In this document: positions 8,532-16,679 of the stretch, piece by piece
Layout: each line of letters starts with the position of its first letter
Numbering within the stretch: the first letter of the stretch is position 1
Assembly: GCF_008634025.1 (NCBI RefSeq)
Contig: NZ_PDCM01000001.1
Coordinates: 3,504,501-3,568,500, forward strand
DNA: 64,000 nt
DNA from: Streptomyces albofaciens JCM 4342
GTDB taxonomy: Bacteria > Actinomycetota > Actinomycetes > Streptomycetales > Streptomycetaceae
Reading direction: 5' to 3'
Program-made: the position numbers and the translations under genes
The notes under the pieces: generated by a model
What the model was told of the DNA's origin: nothing
Database searches by the model: none
What the model saw: the letters and a program-made list of their open reading frames with translations, nothing else

Positions 8532-8939
8532 TCAACGTGAGTGCCCCCGCGGACACACGCCTGCCGGGCCGGGCGGATTCTTCCAGTGCCGGGGGCAGTA
8601 CGGGACGTCGCAACGTGCGCAGAACCCTGCGTCACCGGGCAGCGCGGCCAGGGATACCCGCGCGTAGGTGCGTGGATAGGCGAAGGCATCCCGCAACAAG
8701 GCGGCACGTTCCGTGGTGATGTTCTCCCCGGCACCGTTCTCGTGCATCTCGCTCTCGACGATCAGCCACCACCGTGCCGGGTCACGGCCTCTTTCGTAGA
8801 GCGTGCGCGCGTACGCGCTCCAGCGCGGCCAGGACACGGGCAGCCGGCGGGGCGGGACGAGCTCCAGGTGCGCGACCTGCGCGCCGCAGACCACGCACAT
8901 GACGTGGAGGACGAACAGGACAGCAGGTAACTGCCTCAT
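8532..8939 (-). CDS. Small Cys/His-rich conserved hypothetical protein
   Basis: A 135-residue protein of unknown function. The N-terminus has a CVVC pair; the C-terminus has FCARCDVPYCPRHW and CPRGH, which together look like a small zinc-binding fold often seen at the end of uncharacterised Streptomyces proteins. The middle is Arg/Trp-rich. The start could be the ATG at 8939 or a methionine 13 residues later, just before CVVC; neither has a strong ribosome-binding site. It ends 24 bases from the MarR stop on the opposite strand. Confidence 0.55.
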   Translation of the reverse strand: MRQLPAVLFVLHVMCVVCGAQVAHLELVPPRRLPVSWPRWSAYARTLYERGRDPARWWLIVESEMHENGAGENITTERAALLRDAFAYPRTYARVSLAALPGDAGFCARCDVPYCPRHWKNPPGPAGVCPRGHSR

Positions 8940-9812
8940 GGTGCCGTTCTTTCACTTCAGGGCTGGGACGACGAGCACGGACGCCACTGCGCGATGACGT
9001 CGGCACCGTACTGTCGTGCGGGTGTGGCATGGGCCGAATGCCGCGCGGGCCGCCGGGCTGCCGCCGCACCACCGGAGTGCGTCGGGGCCGCGCGAACCGG
9101 TGGACACAGCGTGGCAGGGGTCGCGACTGCGTGATCCCTGGACGGCACGCGCTGCGCCATCGCGCGCTTCTGTGCGCGGTCACGCCGCTAGGGCGGGTGC
9201 TGGCTGCCCTGCTGCCTCTTCTCTCGGCACCGTGACTGCTTCGGCGGTTGGCATGACGAGCCCCTCTCGGCCGTCTGCTGGCAGGTCTGTAACGCTTGCC
9301 GACCAGGCTTCCCGGCACCCCAGAAGAGGCCCGTCGGGCACCTTCACGCCGAGCATCCTTGCACACGGCAAAACGCGAGGCGGAGGAACGGAGAAAACAG
9401 CGTCGTGACGCCGGCAGACGGTCGGCTCCATTCGGTGCGGGCAGGCAGGGGTTCGCGTCGTGGTCGATGCCAGGGAGCCCGGGCCTGCAAAGAGGGAGGC
9501 GGCCGCGGCCAGCGGTCTCGTAGGGGTCCGGTGGTCGCCCCGCGCACTTTTCACGGGCCACGACGCGGGCTTCCACACGGCTGCGGCGATGCTCTTTTGC
9601 GCAGCCGTGAGCGGCCAAGGCGGGAACCATGTTCTTCCCCTGGTGCGAACCGCTGCCGGGCGGCCCACACAGTCAGCTCAGGGCCCTTGTGCCGGAGCCG
9701 AGATGTGCGCCGCCTCATCAGGGGCGGCGACTTCATCGAGTTCACTATGCGGTTCCAGAACGCAGGGTCGGTCACCTTCAATATTGGGCGTGACGTTCGA
9801 AGGCAACTCCTA
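8940..9812. other. Gene-poor stretch left of the insertion sequence
   Basis: Reading frames overlap on both strands without recognisable motifs, conserved starts or ribosome-binding sites. I see no supported gene. Confidence 0.45.
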
Positions 9813-10684
9813 GAGGCTGTCCCGTAACTGCCGGTCAGAGGTGAGACGATCTTGCCGTGGCTGGTGTGATCAAGGCGTCGGATCCCTCGTGGATAGGTCC
9901 GTTCACCGGGCTGAGCCCACGGCAGTTCAACAAGCTGATCACCGCGTTGCGGCGCGAGGGCGCCGATCCGGTCCGCAAGGGCCGGCCGTGGTCGTTGCCG
10001 CTTGAGGACCGGGTGCTGCTGGTGGCCGCGTACTGGCGCACCAACCTCACCCTGCGCCAACTCGCCCCGCTCTTCGGCATCTCCAAGTCCGCGGCCGACC
10101 GGATCGTCGGCCACCTCGGACCGGCTCTCGCCCTCCAACCCCGGCGGCGGTTCCGCAAGAACACCGTGCTCATCGTGGACGGCACGCTGGTCCCCACCCG
10201 CGACCGGGCCGTGGCCGCCTCCAGCAAGAACTACCGTTACTCCACTAACCATCAGGTCGTCATCGACGCCGACTCCTGCCTGGTCGTCGCCGTCGGCAAG
10301 CCGCTGCCCGGCAACCGCAACGACTGCCGGGCCTGGGAGGACTCCGGCGCGAAGGCTGCCGTCGGCACCACCCCCATGGTGATCGCAGACGGCGGCTACC
10401 GCGGTACCGGCTTGACCATCCCGCACTACCGCCGGCGCAAGGACGAAGAACTGCCCGCCTGGAAGGAAGAGCACAACGCCTCCCACCGCAAGGTCCGTGC
10501 CCGCGTCGAGCACGCCTTCGCTCACATGAAGAGCTGGAAGATCCTGCGCGACTGCCGCCTCAGAGGCCACGGCGCCCACCACGCCATGCTCGGCATCGCC
10601 CGCCTGCACAACCTGACCCTCACCGGATGACAAGCAAACGAGCAGCTCAACCTGCACGTCCCTGGTGATTTACGGGACAGCCTC
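9813..10684 (+). mobile_element. IS5-type insertion sequence, 872 bp, apparently intact
   Basis: Perfect 15-bp terminal inverted repeats, GAGGCTGTCCCGTAA at 9813-9827 and its complement at 10670-10684, flank a single transposase gene. The element is bordered by a TA duplication (9811-9812 and 10685-10686) within a C-TA-G context, the YTAR target type used by the IS427 branch of the IS5 family. It lies just outside the downstream edge of the peptide cluster. Confidence 0.92.
9857..10630 (+). CDS. IS5-family DDE transposase
   Basis: A 257-residue protein that starts at a GTG, 44 bases inside the left inverted repeat. The N-terminal helix-turn-helix (TLRQLAPLFGISKSAADRIV) is followed by the DDE catalytic core: VLIVDGTLVPT supplies the first Asp, MVIADGGYRG the second, and the Glu lies in RVEHAFAHMKSWKIL. 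The single uninterrupted frame and intact catalytic motifs suggest a functional enzyme that catalyses cut-and-paste movement of the element. No programmed frameshift is needed. Confidence 0.95.
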   Translation: MAGVIKASDPSWIGPFTGLSPRQFNKLITALRREGADPVRKGRPWSLPLEDRVLLVAAYWRTNLTLRQLAPLFGISKSAADRIVGHLGPALALQPRRRFRKNTVLIVDGTLVPTRDRAVAASSKNYRYSTNHQVVIDADSCLVVAVGKPLPGNRNDCRAWEDSGAKAAVGTTPMVIADGGYRGTGLTIPHYRRRKDEELPAWKEEHNASHRKVRARVEHAFAHMKSWKILRDCRLRGHGAHHAMLGIARLHNLTLTG

Positions 10685-10850
10685 TAGGCTCGAAAGTACG
10701 CCACTGCCCAGCACGAAAAGCATGACCGCCACCGCCCCACCGGATCACCGACCGGTCAAGCGATCGACAAGTGATCGACAAGTGCGCAGGCGCACCGCAC
10801 TTCCCGTCCGCTGACTTCCGGACCACGCATCAGCCCGGACTGCGGACCGG

Positions 10851-10903
10851 GCCGTCAGTCGTCGGGGTTCCGGGCGGGCCGTCAGTCGTCGGCGTTCCGG
10901 CGG
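10851..10903. repeat. 27-bp tandem duplication at end of small membrane gene
   Basis: The segment beginning GCCGTCAGTCGTCGG occurs twice in direct succession (10851-10877, 10878-10903) with two mismatches and one base deleted. The second copy overlaps the stop region of the minus-strand gene 10882-11106. Confidence 0.65.
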
Positions 10904-11106
10904 TGCTTCGTGAGCTGCCGGGCGCCGTAGGCCAGCGGGGGGACGATGAGGAGCCAGTACCAGGAGTCGGTGAGGATCGCCAGGATGAGGCCGAGGGCGC
11001 CGGAGAGCGGGAAGAGGCTGTACGCGGCGTACGCGGCAAGGTCCAGTGCCTTGCCGGAGCGTTCGGTGCGCGCCGGGCTGCGGGTGGGTTCGGGCGTGAG
11101 GGACAT
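10882..11106 (-). CDS. Small two-helix membrane protein at end of RiPP cluster
   Basis: A 74-residue protein with a polar N-terminus and two hydrophobic stretches (AAYAAYSLFPLSGALGLILA and YWLLIVPPLAYGA), ending in a positively charged tail. It follows the luciferase-like gene by 35 bases on the same strand, with GGAAAGAG upstream, so it probably belongs to the precursor operon. I do not recognise the family. Small membrane proteins in this position are sometimes immunity or export helpers, but nothing in the sequence proves that here. Confidence 0.7.
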   Translation of the reverse strand: MSLTPEPTRSPARTERSGKALDLAAYAAYSLFPLSGALGLILAILTDSWYWLLIVPPLAYGARQLTKHRRNADD

Positions 11107-11141
11107 GGGGACTCTTTCCGGGTTGCGGTGTCGAACGGCCT

Positions 11142-12200
11142 TCAGAGCTTGGGAAGGACTTCGTCGACGAAGAGTTTCATGCTCGCGTGCATCTGCTCAT
11201 AGTTCTGGCCACCGAAGTCGACGTTCCACAGATAGGTGTCGGCGCCGTACGTCTCGTGCAGCTCGTGGATCTGCTCCACCGCGGACTCCGGGGAGCCGAT
11301 GACGGCCGTACCGTAGCGCTTGACGTCGAAGGAACCGAGGTGCTTCATGTCCCGGCCCATCGACTCGTAGCCGACGTAGCCGCTGGAGCTGGTGTCGCGC
11401 CAGGAACGCGCCGCCTCCGTCCACACCCGCAGGTACTCGCGGTAGAACGGCTCGGCCAGGCGGTAGGCCTCCGCGTCGGTGCGGGCGATGTAGAGCGGGG
11501 TGCTCATGGCTATGCGCGGGGTGCGGGTGGTGCCGTGGGTCGCGGTGAAGACCTCGCGGTAGTGGTCGACGAGGTGCCGGCTGACGGAGGTGTACTGGCG
11601 GGCCGGGGCCAGCGCCAGCATCACGCCGAATCCCTTGGTGGCGAGCCAGGTGAAGCTCTCCGGCGACTTGACCGCCGCGCCCCACACCGGCGGGTGCGGC
11701 CGCTGGGTCACCGGAGGGAGCGAGGTCGCGTCGGTGTAGGAGAAGAAGGGGGTGTTCTCGCTGACCTTCTCCTCGGTCCACAGCCGTACGACGGCCTCGA
11801 TGGTCGCCTCATAGCGCGCGCGGCTCTCGTCCATCGGCACCTTGAAGGCGTCGAACTCGTACGGCAGCCAGGCCCGGCCGAAGCCGGCGTCGACCCGGCC
11901 GCCGCTGATGGCGTCCACCTGCGCGATGTGCGCGGCGAGCTGGATCGGGTGGTGGAAGGCCGGCAGCAGGGCGCCGGTCATCAGGCGGATGCGGGAGGTC
12001 TGCGCGGCGACGGCGGTGAGGAAGGTGAGCGGGCTCGGGCAGTAGCCGCCGTAGTCGCCGAGGTAGTGCTCGGTCATCTTGACGTAGCCGAGGCCCGCGT
12101 CGTCGCTGAACTTGCTGATGGCGATGGCGTCGCGGTAGTACTCGGCCGGAGTCCGCTGTTCGGGACGGCAGTCGGGCAGCAGCGAGATGCCGTGTTCCAT
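11142..12200 (-). CDS. Luciferase-like flavin/F420-dependent oxidoreductase (RiPP tailoring)
   Basis: A 352-residue bacterial-luciferase-fold TIM barrel. The hallmark strand GLGYVKMTEHYLGDYG, the RLMTGALLPAFHHPIQLA segment, ISGGRVDAGFGRAW and the C-terminal GSPESAVEQIHELHE are all present. Members use FMNH2 or F420H2 as monooxygenases or reductases. In lanthipeptide pathways F420H2-dependent members (LanJC type) reduce dehydroamino acids, so reduction of Dha/Dhb in the peptide is one possible role, alongside oxidation of a side chain or azoline. The start at 12200 is chosen because the family begins at the MEHGISLLPD strand; the longer frame adds a low-complexity lead. It follows the precursor genes on the same strand. 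Confidence 0.9.
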   Translation of the reverse strand: MEHGISLLPDCRPEQRTPAEYYRDAIAISKFSDDAGLGYVKMTEHYLGDYGGYCPSPLTFLTAVAAQTSRIRLMTGALLPAFHHPIQLAAHIAQVDAISGGRVDAGFGRAWLPYEFDAFKVPMDESRARYEATIEAVVRLWTEEKVSENTPFFSYTDATSLPPVTQRPHPPVWGAAVKSPESFTWLATKGFGVMLALAPARQYTSVSRHLVDHYREVFTATHGTTRTPRIAMSTPLYIARTDAEAYRLAEPFYREYLRVWTEAARSWRDTSSSGYVGYESMGRDMKHLGSFDVKRYGTAVIGSPESAVEQIHELHETYGADTYLWNVDFGGQNYEQMHASMKLFVDEVLPKL

Positions 12201-12312
12201 GGTTTCGATCACCCTGTCGCGGTTCGTCGGTGTTCGTCGGTGTGTGTTCGGTGACCGCCGGGCCGTGGCGGGGCGCCCCGCCACGGCCCGGTTCAGTCGG
12301 TCCTGCTGCCGG

Positions 12313-12489
12313 TCAGCCGCAGGAACTGGTGCACGAGGTGGTGCTGGAGGTGGTGCTGCAGCTGGTGGTGCTGGTGCAGCCGTCCATCATCGCGCCGCTG
12401 TCGTCGTTGTAGTCGTTGATCTCGAAGGTCTCCGACTCAAGCGTCAGCATGTCGCGCGCCAGGTCGGCGAGCGGGAGCTTGTCGGCCAT
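12313..12489 (-). CDS. RiPP precursor peptide 2, core nearly all Ser/Thr/Cys
   Basis: A 58-residue precursor. The leader LADLARDMLTLESETFEIND closely matches thiopeptide-type leaders, where an LxxxTFEIxDY-like motif is bound by the leader-recognition domain of the cyclodehydratase partner. After an acidic spacer (DDSGAMMDG) the C-terminal 21 residues start CTSTTSC and end CTSSCG: 20 of 21 are Cys (4), Ser or Thr. All are potential azoline or dehydroamino-acid sites. The ATG at 12489 has GAGGAG six bases upstream. The leader is nearly identical to that of peptide 1, 34 bases upstream, so the pair arose by duplication. The exact cleavage site is not known. Confidence 0.9.
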   Translation of the reverse strand: MADKLPLADLARDMLTLESETFEINDYNDDSGAMMDGCTSTTSCSTTSSTTSCTSSCG

Positions 12490-12523
12490 GGGTGTCTCCT
12501 CAGGGTCAAGCGTGCGGTGGACG

Positions 12524-12706
12524 TCAGGCGGTGCAGCAGGAGGTGGTGCTGGTGGTGCTGGAGCTGCAGCTGCTGCTGTCACAGCTGGTCGAGGAGACGC
12601 CGAGCAGCTTCCCGTCGAACTCGCTGTAGTCGTTGATCTCGAAGGTCTCGGACTCCAGCGCCAGCATGTCGCGCGCCAGGTCGGCCAGTTCAGCCTTGGG
12701 CGTCAT
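12524..12706 (-). CDS. RiPP precursor peptide 1, Ser/Thr/Cys-rich core
   Basis: A 60-residue precursor with the leader LADLARDMLALESETFEIND and a spacer YSEFDGKLLG. The remaining 24 residues contain four Cys and seventeen Ser/Thr, interrupted only by an initial Val, one Asp (in SCDSSSC) and a terminal Ala; the end reads TTSCCTA. It is the first gene after the SARP-type promoter at 12755-12809. GGGAGG is six bases before the ATG. The core has more hydroxyl residues and fewer hydrophobic ones than known thiopeptide cores, so the product is likely different from described families. Confidence 0.92.
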   Translation of the reverse strand: MTPKAELADLARDMLALESETFEINDYSEFDGKLLGVSSTSCDSSSCSSSTTSTTSCCTA

Positions 12707-12754
12707 GAGCGCCTCCCTCTGATAATCGGTTCCGGTGGATTGGGGCCCCGATCC

Positions 12755-12809
12755 TTTATAGGAGGGGGCGATTCAAGGCCGCTGACAACCGCCTCACAGC
12801 TCGCTGACA
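12755..12809 (-). promoter_or_regulatory. Precursor-operon promoter with SARP-type 11-bp direct repeats
   Basis: Read on the minus strand, three consecutive 11-bp units TGTCAGCGAGC, TGTGAGGCGGT and TGTCAGCGGCC occupy 12809-12777. Heptameric direct repeats with 11- or 22-bp spacing are the known binding pattern of SARP activators. A TATAAA at 12760-12755 can serve as the -10 element, and the precursor start codon follows at 12706. The repeats overlap the last codons of the M20 gene. The SARP at 28676-30418 is the obvious candidate activator. Confidence 0.72.
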
Positions 12810-14026
12810 CCCACCAGACACGCGAGCGCCGCGCCGGCCATCGCGGTGATACCGGTCCGCAGCGTGGGCACGGCGGCGGGTGCGAAACGCGGGGAGTGGT
12901 TGGGCGGGAGTACGGTGAACTCGCGGCCGGGCGCCTCGGCGCGGGCTTGCCGCCACTCTTCCCGGCCGACACAGCCGAGCATCCAGTAGACGGCCGGTAT
13001 CGCGCCGCCCGCCGTATAGCGGGGGAAGTCCTCGGCGGCCATGGAGGGCCGCCAGGGCAGCACCGCGGCAGGCCCCAGCGCGGCGGCGTGCGCCCGCCGT
13101 ACGGTGGCGAGCCACCGGGGGTCGTTCACCGTCGGCTCCGCCCTGGCGGTCACCTCGACTTCGGGCGGATGGCCCGGCAGCAGCCGGGCGGCCTGCGCGC
13201 ACGCCAGCTCGCGCACGGCACCGGCGGCGCGCTCGGCGGCCGCCGCCGTCCCGGCCCGCACGCTCACCTCCAGCGTGGCGCGGTCCGGTACGACGTTGGC
13301 CGCGGTTCCCGCGTGCAGGACGCCCACGGCGGCCGACGCGTCGGCACCCACCGCCGCGCGCAACCCGGTGACGACGGCGGCCGCCGCCTCCACCGGGTTC
13401 GCAGCGCCGGCCGGGTCTGCCGAGTGCCCGCCGGGGCCGTGCAGCACGACCCGCAGGGTGCGGGCGGCGGCGAGGACGGTCTCCGCATGCGCCACCCGGG
13501 CCGCCGGGAAGGGCGCGAGGTGCTGGGCAAGCACCGTGTCCGGGGTGCCGAACCGCTCGTAGAGTCCGTCGGCGAGCACGGCTTCAGCGCCGGTGAGGGT
13601 CTCCTCGGCGGGCTGCGCGACCACGGTCACGGTGCCCCGCCAGCGCTCCCGCAGGCGGGCCAGGACATCCATGGCGCCCACGGCCGCCGCGAGATGCGCG
13701 TCATGTCCGCAGGCATGCATCACTCCGTCCGTCCGAGAGGCATACGGCAGCCCGGTCTCCTCGCGCACCGGCAGCGCGTCCAGTTCGGCCCGCAGCAGCA
13801 CGTTCGGCCCGGTGCCGTCGCCGAGCACCCCGACGACTCCATGCCCGCCGACCCCCTCCGTGACCGCACAGCCCCGGTTCCGCAGCGCGGCGGCCACCGC
13901 GGCGGCCGTCCGCCGCTCGGCACCGGAGAGTTCGGGGTCGCTGTGCAGCCGGAGGTACAGCTCCAGGGCGGCCGGCAGCGCGGCGGTGACTTCGGCCCTC
14001 AGCTCATCGGTTCTCGGATCGGTCAT
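12794..14026 (-). CDS. M20-family metallo-amidohydrolase in RiPP operon
   Basis: A 410-residue member of the M20 aminoacylase/IAA-amido-hydrolase branch. The metal-binding HACGHDAH is at residues 104-111, the QPAEE motif near 140 and the MAAEDFPRY motif toward the C-terminus. The dimerisation domain between them is complete. Enzymes of this type hydrolyse amide bonds of N-acyl amino acids or small peptides, so it may trim the modified peptide or its leader fragments. The ATG overlaps the YcaO stop codon (ATGA), so translation is coupled. It is the last gene of the main operon. The substrate is not deducible. Confidence 0.9.
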   Translation of the reverse strand: MTDPRTDELRAEVTAALPAALELYLRLHSDPELSGAERRTAAAVAAALRNRGCAVTEGVGGHGVVGVLGDGTGPNVLLRAELDALPVREETGLPYASRTDGVMHACGHDAHLAAAVGAMDVLARLRERWRGTVTVVAQPAEETLTGAEAVLADGLYERFGTPDTVLAQHLAPFPAARVAHAETVLAAARTLRVVLHGPGGHSADPAGAANPVEAAAAVVTGLRAAVGADASAAVGVLHAGTAANVVPDRATLEVSVRAGTAAAAERAAGAVRELACAQAARLLPGHPPEVEVTARAEPTVNDPRWLATVRRAHAAALGPAAVLPWRPSMAAEDFPRYTAGGAIPAVYWMLGCVGREEWRQARAEAPGREFTVLPPNHSPRFAPAAVPTLRTGITAMAGAALACLVGVSEL

Positions 14027-15924
14027 GGGAACGGGTGCGGTATCGGAATCAGGTCGGCGGGGGTCAGGTCGGTGTCGCGCAGGCCGGCCCTGCGGTACGC
14101 GGAGAACATGCGGGGCATGTGCCGGGCGCGCTGACGGGCCCAGCCGAAGTCGAGCGGCAGCAGACCGGGGACGATGGTGGCCACCGTGTGCACCCCCAGC
14201 CCCCGCTGTTCCGGGGAGGTCTGCTCGACCACGACGACCTCGTGTCCGGCGGCCGCGAGGGCGTCGGTGACCAGGGCGACGTCGGCGCGGACGTCGGTGG
14301 TGCGCGGCCGGGCGCGTTGCCAGTCCGCGTACACCTCGGCGAAGGGCAGCGTACGCGCGGCAGAGGTGTACCGCTCGACGTGCGGGAGCATCTCCGGCAG
14401 CGAGAACAGCGCGGGATGGTCGCGCAGTTGGCGGACGCGGAAGTAGTCGGCCGGCATCGCGCGGACCTCCTCCTCGCGGTCCCGGAAACGCCGGGGCAGC
14501 TCGGGCAGGTAGGTGAGGATCTCCGACACCGCCCCGCGCACCGCCGCGTGCGGGTCGAGGCTCGCGGCGGCGGCGAAGGACAGCGTCCCGGGGCCGCGGT
14601 CGCGGCGCACGGCCAGGCCGGTGACAGCGGGCACCGGCAGGTCGATCCGGTTGTCGAAGAGGTGGACGTCGTAGCCCTGCAGGGCGGCCCGGTCCAGCAT
14701 CATGCGCAGTTCGGGGTCGGCCACCGTACTGACGTCGATCTCGGTCAGCGTGGCGCCGCCGTACCAGCCGAGCACGAACGAGTCGCGCTCGATGAGTTCG
14801 AGCAGCCCGAACAGTATGGCCTCGGCGAGCGTGCCGCCGCTCGCGCAGCCGTTCGAGGAGTCGAAGACGAAGTTGTCGTCGGAGGTCTCGCCGCCGTAGT
14901 AGACCAGCCGGCGGGGCACCAGGACGTCCCGGCCGTGGGTCAGGTCCCGGCCCCACACCCAGGGGATCGGCCTGGCCGGGTCGAACGGGTCGCAGGCGTC
15001 GTCCAGTTCGTAGGTCAGGTCGGAGTACACGCCGCAGGTGCGCGGATCCAGGGCCTGGTCGCGGATGTCGTCGTAGGCGGCGAGCAGCGGGGCCGCGCGG
15101 TGCCGCCGGGCGATGCCCGCGTACCGTTCGAGGCCTTCGAAGAAGGCCAGGTCGCGGCTGGTCCGGAAGGAGTTGTCCTGCCCGCTGAAGGTCATCTCCG
15201 CGAGCCCGTAATGGCCCTTGATCATCACCCGGCCGGTGACCGGTGCGGTGGTCGGTGAGGTGATGGTGTGGAAGGTGCGCGGGCCGAGGATGCCGCAGAC
15301 GGGGTTCACCAGGGCGTCCTCGGGCAGCGCGAAGCTGTCCGTGGTCCGCGCCCGGTAGGTGTCGGGTGCCGGCTTGGGGGCTGCGGGCAGTTCCCGGGTA
15401 CGGGGCTCCGTTCCTTCGCCACCGCAACCGGGGCACATCGGGTCCGGGACCAGCGGGAACCGGCGGATGTGCAGCGTCTCCAGCTCCAGCGCCCACACCC
15501 AGGCCGCGCCCAGGCGCCGGTCGGCGGGAAGCTCCGCGGCGCCGGCCGCCAGGTACAGCTGCCACAGGGCCTCCACGGCGGTCGGCAGCAGCAGCGGCCA
15601 CGCGCCCACCGCCTCGGTGCCCGTGCCGAGTTCGAGCGCCTGGCGTTCGTACTCGGGGCGCAGCCGCTGCCAGCGCAGGGCCAGGCAGTGACCGCACGGG
15701 TCCGTCGGCTGCGCCCGGAACGGGCCGACGACCGCGTGGGCGGGGCCCAGGTGGACGGTCGCGACGGGGCGGGTGGCGGCTTCGGGATCATGCGCTTCAT
15801 CGAGCACGTCGTACACCCCGAGGGTGGCGACCACCGGCGGTGCGGCCGGATGGCCCGCCGGGGCGTGCAGCTCCCGCAGGGCGCCCTGGAGTGCCTCGGC
15901 GGCGCTCGCCCGCTGGGCGGTCAT
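14023..15924 (-). CDS. YcaO cyclodehydratase 1 with N-terminal zinc region
   Basis: A 633-residue protein. Residues 1-200 carry two CxxC pairs (C77/C80 in PCGHC and C164/C167 in MCPGC), likely one zinc site, resembling the region that joins E1-like partners to YcaO. Residues from about 205 form the YcaO domain: NPVCGILGP, FFEGLERYAG, then CASGGTLAEA and LLELIERDSFVL, part of the ATP-phosphate site. The C-terminus ends PIPHPFP, the proline-rich tail needed for azoline-forming YcaO enzymes. It should phosphorylate the amide backbone to cyclise Cys/Ser/Thr. Start and stop overlap both neighbours. It is a diverged paralogue of the YcaO at 24335-26317. Confidence 0.93.
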   Translation of the reverse strand: MTAQRASAAEALQGALRELHAPAGHPAAPPVVATLGVYDVLDEAHDPEAATRPVATVHLGPAHAVVGPFRAQPTDPCGHCLALRWQRLRPEYERQALELGTGTEAVGAWPLLLPTAVEALWQLYLAAGAAELPADRRLGAAWVWALELETLHIRRFPLVPDPMCPGCGGEGTEPRTRELPAAPKPAPDTYRARTTDSFALPEDALVNPVCGILGPRTFHTITSPTTAPVTGRVMIKGHYGLAEMTFSGQDNSFRTSRDLAFFEGLERYAGIARRHRAAPLLAAYDDIRDQALDPRTCGVYSDLTYELDDACDPFDPARPIPWVWGRDLTHGRDVLVPRRLVYYGGETSDDNFVFDSSNGCASGGTLAEAILFGLLELIERDSFVLGWYGGATLTEIDVSTVADPELRMMLDRAALQGYDVHLFDNRIDLPVPAVTGLAVRRDRGPGTLSFAAAASLDPHAAVRGAVSEILTYLPELPRRFRDREEEVRAMPADYFRVRQLRDHPALFSLPEMLPHVERYTSAARTLPFAEVYADWQRARPRTTDVRADVALVTDALAAAGHEVVVVEQTSPEQRGLGVHTVATIVPGLLPLDFGWARQRARHMPRMFSAYRRAGLRDTDLTPADLIPIPHPFP

Positions 15925-16679
15925 GACTTGTTCTCCCAGCGGAACGTCCTGGCCGCGAGCGCGGCCAGGACCGCGGCGAACACCAGCAGCGCCAGCAGGC
16001 GCAGCGCATACGGGCCGAAACTGATCGGGCCACCGTCGAGGACCCCGGTCACCGCCTCGTTCATGTAGCGCAGCGGCAGCACGTGGGAGAAGGCGCGCAG
16101 CCAGTCGGGGGACTGGTTCAGCGGCATGAACGAGCCGCTGAGGAACGCCATCGGCACCATCAGGCAGTTCGCGAGCGCGCCGACCGCGTCCGGGGTACGG
16201 CACACGTTGCCGAGGACGACACCGATGGCGAAGAACGCCAGCGCGCCGGCCACCAGCACCGGCACGGTGAGCAGCAGCCCGACCACCGAGGCGTGCAACC
16301 GGAACGGCGGGGCCATGGCCACCGCGAGGAACAGCACCGCCTGGGCGACGGCCACGACGAGCACGATCACCAGCCGGCTGCCCAGGACGGTCAGTACCGA
16401 GGTGGGGGTGCGGCGGATGGTCCGCAGCAGGTCGGTGCCACGCCACTTGACCAGGGAGTAGGCGGCCCCGAACACGGCGGCGTTGCCGACGCCCCAGGCC
16501 ATCACGCCGGGTGCGAGGTAGTCGATGACGGTCTTGCCGTGGTCGGCCTCGTTGGAGCCGAAGAGCAGGCCGAAGACCACAATGAAGATCAGCGGGAAGG
16601 CGAAGGTGAAGAACAGCTCGGCCTTGTTGCGGCTGGAGGCGAGGAAATTGGCCCGCACCAGCGGGGTGAATCCGGTCAC
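15921..16679 (-). CDS. ABC-2 type transporter permease
   Basis: A 252-residue integral membrane protein with six hydrophobic segments and the ABC-2 pattern: AFPLIFIVVFGLLFG near the N-terminus, MAFLSGSFMPL and LPLRYMNEAVTGVL near the end. It should pair with the ATPase domain encoded just upstream to export the finished peptide. The start is the GTG at 16679, which overlaps the preceding stop as GTGA; the longer frame to 17069 is only a shadow of the ATPase gene. The stop overlaps the YcaO start as ATGA, so the genes are translationally coupled. Confidence 0.92.
   Translation of the reverse strand: MTGFTPLVRANFLASSRNKAELFFTFAFPLIFIVVFGLLFGSNEADHGKTVIDYLAPGVMAWGVGNAAVFGAAYSLVKWRGTDLLRTIRRTPTSVLTVLGSRLVIVLVVAVAQAVLFLAVAMAPPFRLHASVVGLLLTVPVLVAGALAFFAIGVVLGNVCRTPDAVGALANCLMVPMAFLSGSFMPLNQSPDWLRAFSHVLPLRYMNEAVTGVLDGGPISFGPYALRLLALLVFAAVLAALAARTFRWENKS

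Noticed and set aside
9180..9668. A 162-residue minus-strand frame left of the insertion sequence
   Set aside because: Arg/Pro/Ala-biased composition and no recognisable motif; overlapping frames on the other strand look equally random.
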